Positions 30,562-37,729 of a DNA stretch of 37,729 nt are shown here, piece by piece (within the stretch, counting starts at the first letter, position 1; each line of letters begins with the position of its first letter). This stretch comes from a virus, in the IMG/VR virus record IMGVR_UViG_3300030339_000129, positions 1-37,729 of that record, one strand, 5' to 3'. The notes beneath the pieces were generated by a model. That model was not told the origin of the DNA. It made no database searches and worked only from the letters and a program-made list of their open reading frames with translations. The translations under genes were made by a program, and so were the position numbers.

Positions 30562-30738
30562 TTAAACTACCATTACACCTCCAGTCATTATATTCCATGC
30601 CCATTTATGTCCTCGCTCATATGTGATTTCAGTTGAGTGCATTGTGGAGTAAAAGTATTCCCCATCCCAGAAAATTACTTCCTCCTCAAAGAATGTGTTT
30701 ATGATTTCCATTATTGTGTATGGTGTTTTATTTGGCAT
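30562..30738 (-). CDS. Leftward small protein (58 aa), unknown
   Basis: On the minus strand from ATG at 30738 to TAA at 30562, with the strong site AAGGAGGAGG upstream. The product starts MPNKTPYTIMEIINTFFEEE and is acidic and aromatic (FWDGEYFYSTM). It overlaps the end of the preceding leftward gene by 11 bases. No family is recognised. Small, acidic and separately promoted genes of this kind are often host-takeover or anti-defence proteins, but that is only a hypothesis. Confidence 0.7.
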   Translation of the reverse strand: MPNKTPYTIMEIINTFFEEEVIFWDGEYFYSTMHSTEITYERGHKWAWNIMTGGVMVV

Positions 30739-30877
30739 TTTTATCTTCCTCCTCCTTAATTGATTCTACTAATTGTGCATATGTGGTTCTAATTTCTATT
30801 GGTATCCTATTATCCATTAACATCAATCCTAGAACTCTACATATTGATGCTAATGTTTTTTTATGTTTATCTTCCAT
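30728..30877 (-). CDS. Leftward small protein (49 aa), unknown
   Basis: On the minus strand, ATG 30877 follows AGGAGGTGAGGGA. The frame is open further upstream but crosses the promoter. The product is helical (KTLASICRVLGLMLMDN ... RTTYAQLVESIKEEED), perhaps a small three-helix domain without an obvious DNA-recognition helix. First gene of the leftward pair. Confidence 0.75.
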   Translation of the reverse strand: MEDKHKKTLASICRVLGLMLMDNRIPIEIRTTYAQLVESIKEEEDKNAK

Positions 30878-30896
30878 TCCCTCACCTCCTAAACAT

Positions 30897-30925
30897 ATTA
30901 TACCATATAGGATAGGTAATGTCAA
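30897..30925 (-). promoter_or_regulatory. Consensus leftward sigma-A promoter
   Basis: On the minus strand TTGACA (30925-30920), 17 bp, TATAAT (30902-30897): perfect hexamers. It faces away from the late genes. Confidence 0.92.
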
Positions 30926-30934
30926 GAAATATTT

Positions 30935-30964
30935 TTGGAAATGTAGGTTAAAATGAGGTAAAAT
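30935..30964 (+). promoter_or_regulatory. Possible rightward promoter for the packaging block
   Basis: TTGGAA (30935-30940), 18 bp, TAAAAT (30959-30964), back to back with the leftward promoter. Weaker than the accessory-gene promoters, so a late activator may be needed. Confidence 0.4.
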
Positions 30965-31031
30965 CAGTTATAGTAGTTATGAGAAATGACATAGGAAGAA
31001 AGAAGGGATTAATATTTTAAAAGATTACGAA

Positions 31032-31787
31032 ATGATAGTGCATAAATTTGGTAGGGATGTTGACCATATAAATCTGTATTCGCTGGGAGATTTGCATATA
31101 GGTTCTAGTGAGTTTTCATTGGAACAGTGGTATAAGTGGAAAACCAGAGTTATGGAGGATGAATTTGGATATATAGTAGTTTTAGGTGATTTAATGGACA
31201 ATGGTTTAAAGAATAGCAAGACTGATTGTTTTGGAGCAACTATGCGACCAAGAGAGCAAAGAGAATGGCTTGTAGAGGAACTTAGACCGTTAAAAGATAA
31301 GATATTATGTATAACCAGAGGAAACCATGAAAAAAGGTCGGCTGACTTATCAGATGATTGTCCCATTTATATAGTGGCTTGTATGCTAGGTATAGAGCAT
31401 TTGTATCGTGAGAATATGTGTTTTGTCAAGGTATCTTTGGGTGACAAGAATAAAGAAAGGCAGTATTCTTATGGAATAGCAGTTGGACATGGCTCGTCAA
31501 GAGGTAAGGCTAAAAATTTCAGCTATTCAATTGACAGCATGGATGTATTTTTTACTGGTCATACTCATACTCCAGAGGAAAGTTATCCAGCTAAACTGGT
31601 TATGGACTTGAGAAATGAAACTGTAGCACAAGTAGGCTTTATACACATGATAGTGCCAAGTTTCTTGGAATTAGGTGGGTATGCCCTTGCTGGGATGTAT
31701 ATGCCCACAGACTTTAGAAGGATACCATATGTATCGTTGCTTGGAACAAAGAAACAAATAGATGTACACAATTTAGGGGGGATGTAG
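31032..31787 (+). CDS. Calcineurin-like metallophosphoesterase
   Basis: A 251-residue dimetal phosphoesterase with all family motifs: GDLHIG (Asp20, His22), GDLMDN (Asp53), RGNHE (Asn98, His99), GHGS (His153) and GHTH (His177, His179). Phage members include phosphatases and nucleases related to Mre11/SbcD or lambda phosphatase; the substrate cannot be read. ATG 31032 is 24 bases behind AGAAGGG; an ATT at 31014 in frame has better spacing and would add six residues (LKDYE). It leads the block that continues to TerL. Confidence 0.88.
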   Translation: MIVHKFGRDVDHINLYSLGDLHIGSSEFSLEQWYKWKTRVMEDEFGYIVVLGDLMDNGLKNSKTDCFGATMRPREQREWLVEELRPLKDKILCITRGNHEKRSADLSDDCPIYIVACMLGIEHLYRENMCFVKVSLGDKNKERQYSYGIAVGHGSSRGKAKNFSYSIDSMDVFFTGHTHTPEESYPAKLVMDLRNETVAQVGFIHMIVPSFLELGGYALAGMYMPTDFRRIPYVSLLGTKKQIDVHNLGGM

Positions 31788-31788
31788 G

Positions 31789-32031
31789 ATGGATATTAGA
31801 AATATAATGATTTTGTTTGATAAAACTAAATTTACAAAAGAGGAAATAGTAGCTGAATTAAAAGCTGAAGGTTATAAGCATAATTTCATATTTGCGAACA
31901 AGATAGATTTGGATTATGCGAAAGATTATATGCGAAAGTGTGAAGAAGTGTGGTGCTTCGGTGACTGTGAAGAAATGTTTATGTATATGATGGCAACAGA
32001 TGAAGGTATGGATATATGGACAATGGGTTAG
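31789..32031 (+). CDS. Unknown protein (80 aa)
   Basis: Starts two bases after the phosphoesterase stop. Helix-rich; KEEIVAELKAEGYKHNFI resembles a small helical domain, followed by an acidic, methionine-rich end. Its last 16 bases overlap the TerL start, so it may be translationally coupled to packaging. Confidence 0.6.
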   Translation: MDIRNIMILFDKTKFTKEEIVAELKAEGYKHNFIFANKIDLDYAKDYMRKCEEVWCFGDCEEMFMYMMATDEGMDIWTMG

Positions 32032-33572
32032 AATTAACTAAAGTAGAGGAATTGGTGAAGGTGGTAATACCTAATCTTGAAGATGAACTTTCAAGAGAGG
32101 GTGTTGCCCCTTCTGACCTTGTAGAATTATATAACCTCTATGTGGAAGTATTGAGAATGGTTGCTCCATATGATTTTGTTTCTTATAACAAATATCTAGA
32201 ATTGGATGAAGACCATTCGTCACCAACTAAAGCATTTTATCACCACAGGAAAAAGCACCTAGCTGAAATGTTTGAAGCTTTTAATGATATGGAAACTTAC
32301 GATAAGTATGATGTATTATTAATTTCACTTCCTCCAAGAACTGGTAAGACCACTACTGGTATACGGTTTTTGTCTTGGATTATAGGAAAGTACCCAGAGC
32401 ATACTGAAATGGCAACTTCCTATTCAGATAGTATAACAACTTCCTTTTATATGGGAGTCATGGAGATAATTCAGAACCCACGATACAATGAGATATTCCC
32501 AGATGCTCCACTTGTATCACAGAACGCAAAAAGGGAAGAAATCTGGTTAAAGGTGGCAAAGAGATATCCATCTATAACCTTTGTTCCTATTGGTGGTTCA
32601 ATGACTGGTAGATGTGAAGCTGGTAAGTATTTGTATTGCGATGACTTGGTGTCTGGTATTGAAGAAGCACTTTCAATTACTAGACTTGATAAATTATGGC
32701 AGATGTATACAGTTAACTGTAAACAGAGAAAGAAGGATAAATGCAAGGAAGTACATTTGGCTACAAGATGGTCTGTCCATGATGTAATCACTAAACTTGG
32801 AACTGCACATGAGGATAATCCTCGATGCAAGGTTATTAATGTATCGTGTTATGACGAGAACGAGGAAAGCCAATTCGACTTCTTAGGTGGTTTTGGAACT
32901 GATTATTACAAGGACTTAGAAACTACAATGGATGAAGCCAGTTTTGGAGCATTGTATAAACAAGAGCCTATAGAACGAGAAGGATTATTGTACCATAAAG
33001 AGGACTTGCAGTATTTCTTTGACCTTCCAGAAGAACCAGCCGATTCAATCGTTGCGATATGCGATAGTAAGAACATGGGTAAGGATTTTGTGTCTGCTCC
33101 TATTGGATATGTATATGGTGATACTGTATATATTGATGATGTGACTTATAGTAATGCCCTTCCAGATATAACTAGACCAATGGTTGCTAATAAATGGGTA
33201 GAGCATAAAGTAGTTCGTGCTGATGTAGAGGTGAACAATGGTGGCAACTACTATGCCGAGGATTTGGATGAACTAATTAAAGCCAAAGGTGGTAGAACCA
33301 GTATTAGGACTTTCTTCAGTAGCAATAACAAGCAAGTAAAGATTATAACATATGCTGATTATGTTGTGAAGCATTTCGTGTTCAAGCATCCTAGTAAATA
33401 TTCACCGAATAGTCAATATTCCCAATTTATGAAAGATATGCTAAAATGGACACAAATGGGTAATAATAAACATGACGATAGTGTTGATAGTATTGCGATG
33501 TTGGCACAATTAGTGCAATCATTATCAGATGGACAGATTAAGTTTTTAGACCGTAGAAAATTAGGAATATAG
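32016..33572 (+). CDS. Terminase large subunit
   Basis: A 518-residue packaging motor. ATPase domain: Walker A LPPRTGKTT from residue 105 (Lys111) and Walker B YLYCDD (Asp209-Asp210). Nuclease domain of RNase H type: first acidic residue Asp350 (AICDSKN), a middle Asp in VRADVEVNN, and the C-terminal Asp487-Asp488 (KHDDSVDS). It translocates DNA into the prohead through the portal encoded just downstream and cuts it. The start overlaps the upstream gene. Confidence 0.93.
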   Translation: MDNGLELTKVEELVKVVIPNLEDELSREGVAPSDLVELYNLYVEVLRMVAPYDFVSYNKYLELDEDHSSPTKAFYHHRKKHLAEMFEAFNDMETYDKYDVLLISLPPRTGKTTTGIRFLSWIIGKYPEHTEMATSYSDSITTSFYMGVMEIIQNPRYNEIFPDAPLVSQNAKREEIWLKVAKRYPSITFVPIGGSMTGRCEAGKYLYCDDLVSGIEEALSITRLDKLWQMYTVNCKQRKKDKCKEVHLATRWSVHDVITKLGTAHEDNPRCKVINVSCYDENEESQFDFLGGFGTDYYKDLETTMDEASFGALYKQEPIEREGLLYHKEDLQYFFDLPEEPADSIVAICDSKNMGKDFVSAPIGYVYGDTVYIDDVTYSNALPDITRPMVANKWVEHKVVRADVEVNNGGNYYAEDLDELIKAKGGRTSIRTFFSSNNKQVKIITYADYVVKHFVFKHPSKYSPNSQYSQFMKDMLKWTQMGNNKHDDSVDSIAMLAQLVQSLSDGQIKFLDRRKLGI

Positions 33573-33583
33573 GAGGTAAATAA

Positions 33584-35077
33584 ATGATTCTCAAAGGACG
33601 TAGAAAAATAACTAGTGAATTAACTCCAGAAGAACTTCACGATAAGTCTAAGTTGGCTAAATTACTTAATACTAGCCGAGTAATTCACTTACAGAATAAA
33701 TCTGAGATAGATTATTTGGTTAATTATGGTAAAGGTGACCAGCCTGTTTTATTAAAAACTAAGGTAGTCAGAGATGAAATAAACCATAAGATAGTCATGA
33801 ATCATGCTCAGATGATAACTAGAAGTGTTAATGGATACTTTCTTGGAACACCAATTCAGTTTATACAAAGTGGATATACGGATAAGAAAGAACAGATAGA
33901 TATGCTCAATAGGTTTGTACAGTATGAGGACAAGTCCTCGTCTGATAGTGAACTTGGAGTATTTCAAAGTATGACTGGTACTGCATATAGGATAATCTAT
34001 ACCGATGGATTATTTGCAGATGAAGTTCCATTTGAGGAAAGAACTCTTGACCCATCAACTACTTATGTGGTATATCAGAATAATATTGCAGAGAAACCAT
34101 TATTGGGGGTAACTTATTATACCATAGTTAATGAGGATAATGCAATAGTTGGAATGAAAATATATGCATATACTGATAAGGGTAGATATGAAATAGTAAC
34201 TGACGATTTAAGTGGACTTGTAAATGAAGATTCAATGATTGACTTTCTTCCATACTCAGTTGGTGGTATTCCAATAATAGAATATCCTAACAATATGTGG
34301 AGAATAGGTGACTGGGAATTATGTATTGGACTCATGGATGCCATAAATGATTTACAGTCTGGCAGACTTGATGATATAGACCAAGTTATACAGTCATTGT
34401 TAGTATTTATAAATGCTGATGTAGACCAAAATGGATATGACCAGATGCGTGAGAGAGGTATCGTTCTACTGAAGAATACTACTGGAAATCCAAGTTCCGT
34501 TCAGACTATGAGTAATGAACTTGACCATACTGGTATGAATTTGTTTTCACAGGAATTAGAATCTATGTTGTATGCCTTGATTGGTATACCAGATAGGAAT
34601 AACCGTTCTGGTGGAGGTGGAGATACTGGACAGGCAGTTGAACTTAGAGATGGCTGGGCAGATTTGGAAACACTTGCTAGGAATAAGGAACTTGCATTTA
34701 AGAAGTCAGAGAAACAGGCTTTGAGAATCATTCTCAATATAGTGAATGGTAAGTTAGGTTTTGACCTTTCTTTATTGGATATTGATATTAAATTCTCAAG
34801 AAATAAGAGCAATAACCTTTTGGTTAAAACACAGGGATATACAACTCTGTTGGCTACAAAAACTCTTAGTCCAGAAGATTGCTTGACAATCGTTGATATT
34901 GTTTCAGATGTAAATGAGTATATATCAAGAGGTAAAGCTTTTTGGGGAACTGCATTTGCTGGATTAGAACAAGCTACTGTTGCTGTTGATTCTAGTAAAG
35001 TAGCATTGGAAACTGCAAAAAATCCTCCAGAACCAGTTGTACAGAAGGAAGTAGTTAAAAAGGAGGTTAGTAAATAA
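33584..35077 (+). CDS. Portal protein (SPP1 gp6-like)
   Basis: A 497-residue protein behind AGGAGG. The sequence KIVMNHAQMITRSVNGYFLGTPIQF, the acidic wing and the DLQSGRLDDIDQV stem helix match the SPP1 gp6 portal family. The NRSGGGGDTGQAVELR region and a C-terminal helix also match. Twelve-fold portals form the DNA channel at the capsid vertex. The next gene starts in its stop codon. No scaffold or capsid gene follows, which is unusual. Confidence 0.85.
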   Translation: MILKGRRKITSELTPEELHDKSKLAKLLNTSRVIHLQNKSEIDYLVNYGKGDQPVLLKTKVVRDEINHKIVMNHAQMITRSVNGYFLGTPIQFIQSGYTDKKEQIDMLNRFVQYEDKSSSDSELGVFQSMTGTAYRIIYTDGLFADEVPFEERTLDPSTTYVVYQNNIAEKPLLGVTYYTIVNEDNAIVGMKIYAYTDKGRYEIVTDDLSGLVNEDSMIDFLPYSVGGIPIIEYPNNMWRIGDWELCIGLMDAINDLQSGRLDDIDQVIQSLLVFINADVDQNGYDQMRERGIVLLKNTTGNPSSVQTMSNELDHTGMNLFSQELESMLYALIGIPDRNNRSGGGGDTGQAVELRDGWADLETLARNKELAFKKSEKQALRIILNIVNGKLGFDLSLLDIDIKFSRNKSNNLLVKTQGYTTLLATKTLSPEDCLTIVDIVSDVNEYISRGKAFWGTAFAGLEQATVAVDSSKVALETAKNPPEPVVQKEVVKKEVSK

Positions 35078-36261
35078 TGGCAGAACAGAGAGTAATAGCA
35101 ATTGATTTAGATAATATATCCACTACACTGACCTCCGATACCCTTATTAGACAGGGTGAGAGTAAAGCTTCAAGGCTTGAAATCACTCTCAATGAGGAAT
35201 TTACTGGATTTGATTATGTGCTTGTATTCCAAATTAATGATAACATACCTTATTCGGCATCTGTAACACCAAGTGAAGGTATCTTATCATTTGAATTAAG
35301 TAATACAGTAACTTTTGATTCTGGATATTTAAAAGTTGAACTTCAAGCATTTAATGTTGATGATGAGATATTAATAAAAACTTGTGTGTTCACATTCAAA
35401 ATTAAAATGTCGGTAGAAGGAACACCTATTGATATACCTATATCTGATTACACAGCTTATATTCAATTGGTCGAGTATTATATGAATAAAGATATATATG
35501 ACCCACAGGGTATAGTATCTGACGCATTTGATATGGATAATATGACCGATGGTGTGGATAAAGTGGCAATGTTAGTTAGTGAACGAATAAAATTAAATGA
35601 ACTATCTACTGGTGGTAATTCGGCATATGCTAATCAAATTGATGCCCCACCTATTGACCCTAATATTATAGATGATGAGTTTGATGGTGATTCTCTTGAT
35701 GATAAATGGATATGGGTAAACCAAGGACTATCAAGTGTTTTAGTTGATAATAGTATTATTGAATTAACTGCTGAAAATCAAGATAATGGAGTTGATTGTA
35801 GGGGTATAATTCAACCAGCACCTGATAGTATAGATTTCACTATTGTGACTAAATTTTTAGGTACTAATCTTTGGAAAGATTATTCCAAAACTGGAATATT
35901 AATATCTGAATCTCCAACTGGTAAACAACTTGGTATTTGGCACGCATATGATGGTAGTTGGAAAGGCTTGATGGGTGAATTTTTCGCAACTCCAGCTACA
36001 AGAGGTGCTTATACTTATTATGGTACACCAGTTCAAGCACAAGGTGGATATATTAAGACTAGGATATATAAAGTTGGTGAAATATGGTATGTTGATTTCT
36101 ATTATAGTTTAAATGGATATGTTTGGATAACTTCCAAAATAGGATTGGAAATTGGGTTTACTCCAAATTATGTTGGTTTAGGATGGGACTTTGAAACAGC
36201 AGAAGTAGGAAAATCTTACTTTGATTGGTTTAGGGTTACAATTTATAATATTGGGTTATAG
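35077..36261 (+). CDS. BppU-like N-terminus with concanavalin-like lectin C-terminus
   Basis: A 394-residue structural protein. Residues 1-150 follow the BppU baseplate-upper pattern (LIRQGESKASRLEITL ... YLKVELQAF ... IDIPISDYTAYI), used to attach receptor-binding proteins. Residues ~200-394 have the DDEFDGDSLDDKWIW start and jelly-roll strands of concanavalin-A/DUF1349-like domains, which bind carbohydrate. So it is a fused adaptor and carbohydrate-binding protein. The stop of the portal overlaps its start. Confidence 0.65.
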   Translation: MAEQRVIAIDLDNISTTLTSDTLIRQGESKASRLEITLNEEFTGFDYVLVFQINDNIPYSASVTPSEGILSFELSNTVTFDSGYLKVELQAFNVDDEILIKTCVFTFKIKMSVEGTPIDIPISDYTAYIQLVEYYMNKDIYDPQGIVSDAFDMDNMTDGVDKVAMLVSERIKLNELSTGGNSAYANQIDAPPIDPNIIDDEFDGDSLDDKWIWVNQGLSSVLVDNSIIELTAENQDNGVDCRGIIQPAPDSIDFTIVTKFLGTNLWKDYSKTGILISESPTGKQLGIWHAYDGSWKGLMGEFFATPATRGAYTYYGTPVQAQGGYIKTRIYKVGEIWYVDFYYSLNGYVWITSKIGLEIGFTPNYVGLGWDFETAEVGKSYFDWFRVTIYNIGL

Positions 36262-36296
36262 TGTAAATGAATAATTAATAAAGGAGATTGATAAAT

Positions 36297-36833
36297 ATGG
36301 CAATAGTAAAAATATCAATAGATAATTTAGAAAGCAATGTAAAGCATTATGTATGTCTTCCAACAGATGCAGTTTCTACCTTCGCAACGGATATAGGTGA
36401 TGGGTCAACAATGTCGGTGAGAAATGCAGTATCACTTAAGCAAATTGCTAGACTTAGATTCGATGGAGTTGTTTGGCAGTATATTGAAGAACCAGAAGTT
36501 GAAGATTTATTCGATGTTAAAATAGTTGCTGGAAGTGGTACTGGTTTAGACACTTATGCAATTGATTTGGAGAACAAGGCATTTAAGTATATCCAGATAG
36601 CAATAGCTGATACGGATTCCAAAACCTTGACAGTAGCTAATGTTCCTACGGAAGCACAGTTTGAACTTAAAGTAGTAACAACTGCAACTGGTACAATGGG
36701 TGCATGGATGGCTGGAATAGTATGGGATGCTGGAACTGCTCCTACTCTTACAACTGGTAAAACTATTAGATTGAAATTCTACACAGTAAACGGTGGAACT
36801 GCTTGGCATGGTAAAATACTCGGTACTTGGTAG
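36297..36833 (+). CDS. Minor tail / fibre accessory protein (178 aa)
   Basis: ATG 36297 behind AAAGGAG; a TTG nine bases upstream is also in frame. Residues 1-60 (NVKHYVCLPTDAVSTFATDI ... RLRFDGVVWQYIEE) are related to the whole of the next gene, and the remainder is beta-rich and threonine/glycine-rich. Placed between BppU and fibre genes, it is probably a tail-tip component. Confidence 0.55.
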   Translation: MAIVKISIDNLESNVKHYVCLPTDAVSTFATDIGDGSTMSVRNAVSLKQIARLRFDGVVWQYIEEPEVEDLFDVKIVAGSGTGLDTYAIDLENKAFKYIQIAIADTDSKTLTVANVPTEAQFELKVVTTATGTMGAWMAGIVWDAGTAPTLTTGKTIRLKFYTVNGGTAWHGKILGTW

Positions 36834-36897
36834 TGAATAGGGAGATTAAATTATCCCTTTCCATTGTAATAAATAATTGTAAATTTAGGAGGTTAAT

Positions 36898-37092
36898 ATG
36901 AGTGTAAAAGAAGTATTTAGAAATGAAGGAAGTAATATAAAAACATATATGTGTTTGACAACTGATTTATCATCTACTTATCCAACTAATATAGCGTGTG
37001 ACCCATTAAGTAAAATGATAGTGGTCAATGTTAGTACACATATAACAGATAAGTATTTATTCTTTGATGGTACTAATTGGAATGAAGCATAA
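36898..37092 (+). CDS. Short paralogue of the preceding tail protein (64 aa)
   Basis: AGGAGG precedes ATG 36898. NIKTYMCLTTDLSSTYPTNI ... YLFFDGTNWNEA parallels the N-terminal domain of the preceding product, so it is a stand-alone copy of that module. It may cap or exchange fibre attachment. Confidence 0.6.
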   Translation: MSVKEVFRNEGSNIKTYMCLTTDLSSTYPTNIACDPLSKMIVVNVSTHITDKYLFFDGTNWNEA

Positions 37093-37104
37093 AGGAGGTA
37101 AATT

Positions 37105-37729
37105 ATGGAAAGACAAGATGATTTTAAAACAATATTAGAGATGCACAATGCTAATATTGGAAGATTAAATAGCAAACAATTGGAAAATATTGTTCGTGAA
37201 CAGTACAAAGTTTACGGTTGTTTTTGGAACAAAGGCTCAAGCCCAACATTGACAAGAATGCAGGACGCAAGGGGAGCAGTGGCAAACGCAGGAGTTGATG
37301 CAGTAAAAGCCTACAACGAATTTGATTTAACGCCGTTGTTTAAAGACTTTACGGAGGTTACTGACAGCTACGGCAATGTGTTTGTAAGAATCCCTAAGAT
37401 GTATATTAAAAAGGTTGATGCAAGTGGCTACAAATCAAGACAGATAAGCAGAACGCCATTTACAGGAGCATATCTGCCAGAATGCTTTAAAAACCAAGCA
37501 ACAGGCTTAGAACTTGATTATATTGATGTGGGTAAATATGTAGCCACTACCACGGACGGTACAAAGCTTGAATCAAAAGCTGGCGCATATCCCCTGATAA
37601 ACAAAAATATAGTACAGTTCAGGGATATGGCAAAAGCTAATAATATTGGCGCGATAAAAGGTTATCAGATAATGGACATCCATGTTATGGATTTATTGCA
37701 GACATTGTTTTTGATAGAGTTTGCAACGA
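37105..37729 (+). CDS. Tail fibre N-terminal part (C-type-lectin fibre), runs off the window
   Basis: Open to the end of the window: 208 residues. The first ~35 residues are phage-specific. The rest follows the conserved core of DGR-target-like lectin fibres: VFVRIPKMYIK, LPECFKNQ, GAYPLINKNIVQFRDMAKANN, GYQIMDIHVMDLLQTLF. It ends at LIEFAT, just before the family's usual middle segment. The left end of the window resumes at a later point of the same family pattern, so ~70-90 residues would be missing if both are one gene. Base composition becomes more GC-rich after ~37200, unlike the AT-rich genes before it. Confidence 0.75.
   Translation, partial: MERQDDFKTILEMHNANIGRLNSKQLENIVREQYKVYGCFWNKGSSPTLTRMQDARGAVANAGVDAVKAYNEFDLTPLFKDFTEVTDSYGNVFVRIPKMYIKKVDASGYKSRQISRTPFTGAYLPECFKNQATGLELDYIDVGKYVATTTDGTKLESKAGAYPLINKNIVQFRDMAKANNIGAIKGYQIMDIHVMDLLQTLFLIEFAT

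Noticed and set aside
1-37729. Integrase, excisionase or attachment site indicating a temperate phage
   Set aside because: No recombinase motif (serine or tyrosine type) was found; a single small XRE regulator is not enough to claim lysogeny.

Overview
The window is most of a double-stranded DNA bacteriophage genome from a low-GC, probably anaerobic Firmicutes (Clostridia-like) host. Evidence: AT-rich DNA with AGGAGG-type ribosome sites, near-consensus sigma-A promoters, standard code (TGA used as stop), an oxygen-sensitive class III ribonucleotide reductase, an Amidase_3/SH3 endolysin with an LLH-type holin, and a TerS/TerL/portal set. Almost all genes are on the plus strand; two small overlapping genes at 30.56-30.88 kb are on the minus strand with their own promoter.

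Layout. (1) 1-1 kb: the C-terminal end of a tail fibre with a C-type-lectin fold that looks like a diversity-generating-retroelement target, then two small genes. (2) 1.06-12.2 kb: head-tail adaptor, P22-gp10-like tail nozzle, tail-collar protein and two probable internal/ejection proteins, one of 2353 residues; this is a podovirus-like module. (3) 12.4-14.1 kb: lysis cassette (XhlA-like, amidase, LLH holin) closed by a terminator. (4) 14.2-18 kb: XRE regulator, membrane peptide, DNA methyltransferase, Erf annealing protein and small zinc-ribbon or unknown genes, including a Lar-like one and a decayed duplicate. (5) 18-21.6 kb: a MazF-like toxin, then glutaredoxin-NrdD-NrdG-dUTPase for dNTP supply. 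(6) 21.6-27 kb: SprT-like protein and many small accessory genes, several with their own promoter. (7) 27-28.5 kb: TerS, terminator, then a 0.7 kb non-coding origin-like region (iterons, a 9-nt periodic array, three DnaA boxes). (8) 28.5-31 kb: accessory genes including a GP88-family protein, a paired operator-like repeat, a second 9-nt array and the leftward operon. (9) 31-37.7 kb: metallophosphoesterase, TerL, SPP1-gp6-like portal, BppU/lectin protein, two paralogous small tail proteins and the N-terminal part of a fibre of the same family as the one at the left end.

Completeness. The two ends carry the N- and C-terminal parts of a C-type-lectin fibre, so the molecule is probably circular or permuted with a piece missing. 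A direct join is out of frame. No major capsid protein, scaffold, DNA polymerase, helicase, primase, integrase or reverse transcriptase is visible. The lack of replication enzymes together with DnaA boxes suggests dependence on the host replisome.

Most notable observations: apparent total absence of GATC in 37.7 kb; a sharp change in GGCC/CCGG use near 16.5 kb; recurrent stem-loop linkers between accessory genes; two degenerate 9-nt arrays; an NrdD2-type reductase with tandem active-site cysteines beside its own redoxin; and the leftward two-gene operon.
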